From Candidatus Gastranaerophilales bacterium (GTDB taxonomy: Bacteria; Cyanobacteriota; Vampirovibrionia; Gastranaerophilales; Gastranaerophilaceae): a stretch of DNA of 9,916 nucleotides. The DNA lies in NCBI GenBank assembly GCA_021199975.1, contig JAJQHF010000209.1:1-9916 (forward strand), read 5' to 3'. The notes beneath the pieces were generated by a model. That model was not told the origin of the DNA, made no database searches, and worked only from the letters and a program-made list of their open reading frames with translations. A program made the position numbers and the translations under genes. Shown here one piece after another: positions 6,117 through 9,916 of the stretch; the stretch's first letter is position 1, and every line of letters starts with the position of its first letter.

Positions 6117-7106
6117 ATGTCATACAGTGTTTTGAACACAAAAAAAATAATAGATGTTGTAAAATACAGATGGATTTGGTTATCATTATCGTTCCTGCTG
6201 TTATTGCCGGGAGTTGTTGCAATGATATGGTCGTCTGTTGTTTATCCGACTCATACACCTATGCTTGTCGGTATTGATTTTACAGGCGGTACAATTATTC
6301 AATATGCCGTTAATGAATCGGTTCCGACTGAGAAAATTGGTCAAATCAGAATGAAATTAATAGAAAAAAATATTGAAAATCCTGTAATTCAAGTATTAAA
6401 ACCGGTTGCAACGGATTCTGATACAGCTATTAAAAATTTAGTTTCTATAAGAACCCAATTTTCAGAAGACGGACAAAATGAAGCTATTGATGCAGTTACG
6501 GAAGTAATTACCTCTGATTATCCTGATGCACAAATAGTACAAACAAGTTCGGTAGGACCTTTACTCGGAAAGCAGTTGTTTGTTAACTCAATGATAGCGG
6601 TTTCATTGGCATTATTGGCTATTGTTATTTATTTAAAAATAAGATTTCACTTTGAATTTGCTTTAATAGCTTTTTTGGCATTATTCCATGATGTTTTATT
6701 TGTAGTTGGTGTATTCTCACTGCTAGGTTTATTATGCGGTGTTCATATCGACAGTTTGTTTGTAACTGCTATTCTTACGGTTCTCGGATTCAGTGTTCAT
6801 GATACTATCGTTGTTTTTGACAGAGTAAGAGAAAATTTGAAGTTTTACTCTAAAAAAGTCTCTTATGATGAAATTGTAAATGCCTCTGTTAATCAAACAT
6901 TGGCAAGAAGTATAAATACTTCATTTACTACTTTGATAACTTTAGGCGCCCTTTATTTCTTCGGAGGAGTAACAACTAAAGATTTTGTTCTTGTTATGAT
7001 TTTAGGTATTGCAATAGGTACTTATTCAAGTATATTCTTTGCAAGTACTCTGCTCGCTTTATGGAATGATATATCAGAAGCAAAAAAAGCAAAAGCGGCG
7101 GCATAA
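6117..7106 (+). CDS. secF: Protein translocase subunit SecF
   Basis: A 329-residue partner of SecD with six predicted membrane segments: one near residues 20-43, then five between about 154 and 315 after an extracytoplasmic loop. Family motifs are GIDFTGGT (52-59), SSVGPLLGKQL (144-154), ALFHDVLF (188-195), the hallmark GFSVHDTIVVFDRVREN (224-240) and ARSINTSFTTL (263-273). AAGGAG (6103-6108) gives an ideal ribosome site at 8-base spacing. The C-terminus is a short basic/Ala tail (EAKKAKAAA). Its TAA stop shares one base with the ATG of the following HTH gene, so that gene's translation is likely coupled to secF. Confidence 0.97.
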   Translation: MSYSVLNTKKIIDVVKYRWIWLSLSFLLLLPGVVAMIWSSVVYPTHTPMLVGIDFTGGTIIQYAVNESVPTEKIGQIRMKLIEKNIENPVIQVLKPVATDSDTAIKNLVSIRTQFSEDGQNEAIDAVTEVITSDYPDAQIVQTSSVGPLLGKQLFVNSMIAVSLALLAIVIYLKIRFHFEFALIAFLALFHDVLFVVGVFSLLGLLCGVHIDSLFVTAILTVLGFSVHDTIVVFDRVRENLKFYSKKVSYDEIVNASVNQTLARSINTSFTTLITLGALYFFGGVTTKDFVLVMILGIAIGTYSSIFFASTLLALWNDISEAKKAKAAA

Positions 7107-7525
7107 TGTCTGACTTAAAATCATTAGCCGAATTTATAAGAGAAACACGTGAAAAAGCCGGATACTCTGTTTCAGGTTTATCAAAACGTTCAGGAATTAA
7201 TATAGAACAAATAGAGGATATAGAGGCTGGAAAAGATTTATTTCTACCTGCGACTATCCGCCAAAAACTTGCTAAGGCGCTTAAAATCAATCCTTCTGAC
7301 ATTAAAGAATATGAACGGATTATGCTTGTTCCTTTTGATGCAGTTACTGATGATTTTATAAAAGCTGTAAAAAACGCAATTTTAAATGGAGAAACCGAAA
7401 ATTTAAGGTGTCCTATCTGTTCATCTAAACTTATTACTAAAGTTGTACGTCTTATCGATTTAGAAAATAAAATTGCATTGCACCCGAAAGCGCAATGCAG
7501 TAAATGTTCTTTTCAAATTAAATGA
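7106..7525 (+). CDS. XRE-type HTH protein with C-terminal zinc ribbon
   Basis: A 139-residue two-domain protein. Residues 5-66 form an XRE/Cro-type helix-turn-helix (LAEFIRETREKAGYSVSGLS, then KRSGINIEQIEDIEAG and the closing helix LAKALKINPSDI), usually a DNA-binding fold. Residues 102-134 hold a CPIC...CSKC four-cysteine knuckle, the spacing of a zinc ribbon. A linker with a predicted helix (80-95) joins them. The start overlaps the secF stop as TAATG and has no separate ribosome site of its own, so expression follows SecF. Its target is unknown: autoregulation of secDF or sensing of zinc/redox state are possible readings, but nothing seen proves either, and an RNA- or protein-binding role is not excluded. 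It ends 19 bases before the convergent pilO-like gene. Confidence 0.85.
   Translation: MSDLKSLAEFIRETREKAGYSVSGLSKRSGINIEQIEDIEAGKDLFLPATIRQKLAKALKINPSDIKEYERIMLVPFDAVTDDFIKAVKNAILNGETENLRCPICSSKLITKVVRLIDLENKIALHPKAQCSKCSFQIK
7474..7499 (+). other. Inverted repeat inside the end of the HTH gene
   Basis: TGCATTGC (7474-7481) pairs exactly with GCAATGCA (7492-7499) around a 10-base loop that contains a GAAA flanked by C and G. It is the most GC-rich hairpin locally and lies 24 bases before the HTH stop. No T-run follows, so it is a poor intrinsic terminator; it may stabilise the 3' end of the secDF message or be a by-product of the coding sequence. No other terminator is visible in the 19-base gap to the convergent gene. 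Confidence 0.3.
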
Positions 7526-7544
7526 AAATTTATCTTAATCTTTA

Positions 7545-8183
7545 TTACTTCTTCTTATTTTTTCCTTTTGGAGAAAGCGGCAGTTTGCTTCCTTGCGATC
7601 CCCCGTTTGGCTTCTTTGAATATAACGTTATAGACAAGTTAATTAGTAAATAATCAGTGTTTGAGGAGAAAGCTGTTACATTTATAGACGAAAAATATGT
7701 TAAATATTCAAAGTTTTTGTTCATATCAGTTAAAAATGCTTGAAGCTGTGAATATGAGCCTACAAAAAAGAACTTTAATTCACATACATTATACGCATCG
7801 GAACTTTCAATATATAGAGGGTCTGTTTCAGGACTCATATTATACTCAATTGAACGGATTAATAAACCATTTTGTTGTGCTTTTTTTATAATTTCTTCAA
7901 ACATTCTGCCAAATATTCCAAGGTTTTCGGTAGAAGAATTAAGATCGGTTTCATAAACGGTCTTTATAGATTTTAATTTCATGTTTTCAGCTTGTTTTTC
8001 AGCTTCGGCTTTTCTTGATTCAGATTCTAATTTTTCTCTTTCCTTTGCACTATTAAGAGATTTCCTTTGTGCATCTCCAAATTCTTCAAATTTAGGTTTG
8101 CAGACAAATACTATTATAAGAATAAATACTATAACAGCTGCTAAAAAACATAACGGAACTAAATTTTTAATTTTTTTATTCAT
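7545..8183 (-). CDS. pilO: PilO-like type IV pilus inner-membrane alignment protein
   Basis: A 212-residue bitopic membrane protein with a short basic N-terminus (MNKKIKN), one membrane segment (residues 8-28), a charged helical stretch likely to be coiled coil (36-75), and a globular part (about 85-190). In the latter, CELKFFFVGSYSQLQAFLTDMNKN and the closing LLINLSITLYSKK strand match the PilO ferredoxin-like fold. PilO pairs with PilN to form the platform linking cytoplasmic PilM to the outer-membrane ring. The last 22 residues form a Gly/Ser/Lys tail ending in KGKNKKK, not typical of PilO. It starts 21 bases after the PilM-PilN fusion, with a weak purine-rich site (AAGAGAAAG). No pilP follows, because the next gene is convergent. 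GspM of type II secretion has the same layout and is the main alternative. Confidence 0.78.
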   Translation of the reverse strand: MNKKIKNLVPLCFLAAVIVFILIIVFVCKPKFEEFGDAQRKSLNSAKEREKLESESRKAEAEKQAENMKLKSIKTVYETDLNSSTENLGIFGRMFEEIIKKAQQNGLLIRSIEYNMSPETDPLYIESSDAYNVCELKFFFVGSYSQLQAFLTDMNKNFEYLTYFSSINVTAFSSNTDYLLINLSITLYSKKPNGGSQGSKLPLSPKGKNKKK

Positions 8184-8204
8184 ATTTTCTTTCTCTTATC
8201 ATAT

Positions 8205-9860
8205 TTAAATTAAAGGCGAAGGAGGCGGCAGCATTGATGATGAATTGCGGCCGTTTCTTCCCGATGACGGCATTTTTTTACTTGCTTGCATTAATTCATT
8301 TTGTATCATAGTTAAAGTATCATCTTCTAATAACACATTTGTATTTGCTGTTTTAATTTCAAATGTAAACCCATTTTGAATTTTAGCAGGAACCGGATCA
8401 TCTTTTGTGTTAAGAGATAATTTTGACAGCATTAAATCAGGATTTTTTTCTCTTAATCCTTTTACAAATTCTTGTACTGATTCACTTGATTTTGATTCTC
8501 CTAAAATACCGATACCGCCTGCTGAATTTGTTACAAATTTCTTTATATAAATAGAATCGGGAATATCAGTAGATAATGCTGTATATACATCAACAACAGT
8601 TTTATTTGTTTCCAAAATTTTTGTTAATATAGGAAGAATATCTTGTTTCCTTTGCTGTTCTCTTTCGGAAATATTCTTTTTAAATACCTGTATATCCTGT
8701 GTTGCTTTTGTATTTGTTTTAGCCATTGCATCAGTTTGTAATTTTAAAATACTGCAAACCAATATACTTATAATAGCTGCCGATACTATCGCAACAGAAA
8801 ATATAACAATCAAAAAATGATAAAAATCTACTTCATAACCGTTAACTTCAATGATATTTTCATTAACTCTCTCAGGAGGCAAAAAGTTAATATTTAAAGG
8901 ATATTCATCAAAATCTGCAACTGCAGCGCCTACAGCCTCAATTGACATAAATGAAAGTTCATTTGTATCGATATCTGTACTGAAATCCGAAACATCAATA
9001 AATGGATCACTTACGCTCATATTTTTAGTAAAATGATCTATATTGACTTGTAAATTAAGATTTTGAGATATAACTTCAGCACTTATTTCATCTGTTTCGC
9101 TAATTACCAGCAATGAATTAGCATTATTTTTAGAAACGGCATTTTCTGCGATTTTGGCAATGGTAGCATAAACCTCTTCCATAGAAAAAGATTTAATAGC
9201 AAGAGGTTCCTCTGTATAACCGGTGATAATGGGTCCGTTTAGTAAGAAGGAACTACAGCTGTTTGACGTAATTAATAATATAGAAGTTTTTTCATCTTTA
9301 TTAACATATTTATTAAATCTGTCACAGTATTGAATAGTTCTCAACATTGAAGAAATAGAGGTATCAATTCGCACAAGGTCAATTTCTAATTTATCAAATA
9401 TATCTATAACTTTAGCCATAACCTTTGCCTGAACAACACTGTAAACAATATTTTTTTGTTTATTTCCGTTGTCAGAATCTAATATTGAGTATGAATAAGC
9501 AGGCTCATTTCTTTTAAACAAATATAAATCTTCAATTTCAGACTGCAAATTGTCCATTATGTAGGAAATTTCAGTTGAGCCATCTAAAGGTGTAATACCA
9601 AAATAAACATTTGGTAAACTTAATGTAACAATGCAATCTGCCGGATTTAATCCGGCTTCTTCAAATAAATTTCCTATAACTTCTTCAAATTCATCAAAAT
9701 CGATAATTTCTCTTATTGCATTATTATATTTTACATTTCCGTATACATACTTATTAACCAATTTGGTATATTTATCCACGCATACAAGTTCTAATAAATT
9801 ATTTGATGATAAAGAAATACCAACGTGTACTTTCTTTTTAAATCCCAGTTTATTTAACAT
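8205..9860 (-). CDS. PilM-PilN fusion, type IV pilus assembly protein
   Basis: A 551-residue protein joining two proteins that are normally separate. Residues 10-318 follow the PilM actin-like fold, ending in SIEAVGAAVAD, the usual last helix motif of PilM. YPLNINFLPPER (320-331) is the typical PilN cytoplasmic motif, followed by one membrane segment (about 346-371), a charged coiled-coil stretch (373-420) and a PilN-like domain (422-508) with DSIYIKKF, GGIGILGESKS and VQEFVKGL. The tail (528-551) is Ser/Gly/Pro-rich. The usual PilM nucleotide motif VGIDIGSS reads VGISLSSNN here. The fusion recreates the domain order of GspL. It would couple a cytoplasmic platform to the alignment complex together with the PilO-like protein encoded next. 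The start has only a distant AGG (9876-9874), but the protein begins just as PilM should. Confidence 0.82.
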   Translation of the reverse strand: MLNKLGFKKKVHVGISLSSNNLLELVCVDKYTKLVNKYVYGNVKYNNAIREIIDFDEFEEVIGNLFEEAGLNPADCIVTLSLPNVYFGITPLDGSTEISYIMDNLQSEIEDLYLFKRNEPAYSYSILDSDNGNKQKNIVYSVVQAKVMAKVIDIFDKLEIDLVRIDTSISSMLRTIQYCDRFNKYVNKDEKTSILLITSNSCSSFLLNGPIITGYTEEPLAIKSFSMEEVYATIAKIAENAVSKNNANSLLVISETDEISAEVISQNLNLQVNIDHFTKNMSVSDPFIDVSDFSTDIDTNELSFMSIEAVGAAVADFDEYPLNINFLPPERVNENIIEVNGYEVDFYHFLIVIFSVAIVSAAIISILVCSILKLQTDAMAKTNTKATQDIQVFKKNISEREQQRKQDILPILTKILETNKTVVDVYTALSTDIPDSIYIKKFVTNSAGGIGILGESKSSESVQEFVKGLREKNPDLMLSKLSLNTKDDPVPAKIQNGFTFEIKTANTNVLLEDDTLTMIQNELMQASKKMPSSGRNGRNSSSMLPPPSPLI

Positions 9861-9916
9861 ATTTTTATATTAACCTGCTTCTCTTCCAATATATTAATAA
9901 CATTATACTCATAATA
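9861..9916 (-). promoter_or_regulatory. Upstream edge of the pilMN operon: -10 box or end of a preceding gene
   Basis: Two readings compete. TATAAT at 9907-9902 (minus strand) could be the -10 of a pilMN promoter with a leader of about 35 bases; its -35 would lie outside the window. Alternatively, one minus-strand frame is open from the window edge, ends in EEKQVNIKIC and stops 7 bases inside the pilMN gene, which would make pilMN a downstream member of a longer operon. The window does not decide. Confidence 0.3.

Noticed and set aside
7474..7525. Intrinsic terminator for the secDF operon
   Set aside because: The hairpin is real but no T-run follows it, so it is listed as an inverted repeat only.

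Overview
The window is AT-rich bacterial chromosome with short intergenic gaps, Shine-Dalgarno-led starts and bacterial housekeeping genes. No phage, transposon, CRISPR array, rRNA or tRNA was seen. RecA carries an unbroken stretch (residues about 259-287, NRVKVKVAKNKVAPPFRIAE onward) very like cyanobacterial RecA. Together with the low GC and a PilMNO set lacking an adjacent pilP, this suggests a non-photosynthetic relative of cyanobacteria (Vampirovibrionia/Melainabacteria, for example the gut Gastranaerophilales). That placement is inference from remembered family features, not from a search.

Layout from left to right. (1) Positions 1-244 hold an open frame entering from outside, an 11-base poly-C tract and a candidate promoter. 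(2) 245-910 (+) encodes an unrecognised protein with four short acidic repeats and a Tyr/Cys-rich C-terminal half. (3) 963-2690 (-) is a two-gene operon: a GlcD-type FAD oxidoreductase followed by cutA, with a small terminator-like hairpin beyond cutA. (4) 2861-3553 (+) encodes an exported trypsin-like protease without a PDZ domain; its end forms half of a perfect 17-bp inverted repeat lying between it and the convergent recA (3586-4635, -). (5) 4789-7525 (+) is secD, secF and an XRE-HTH/zinc-ribbon protein whose start overlaps the secF stop by one base. (6) 7545-9860 (-) is a type IV pilus assembly pair: a PilM-PilN fusion followed by a PilO-like protein.

Much of the content concerns the cell envelope. 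SecDF drives late steps of Sec export, the protease is probably exported, and PilMN/PilO form the inner-membrane alignment platform of a type IV pilus or related machine. The most interesting points are the naturally fused PilM-PilN with an apparently degenerate nucleotide pocket (the architecture of GspL), the small regulator-like protein coupled to secF, the orphan acidic-repeat/cysteine protein, and the poly-C tract in front of it. I found no clear evidence of a wholly new multi-gene system.
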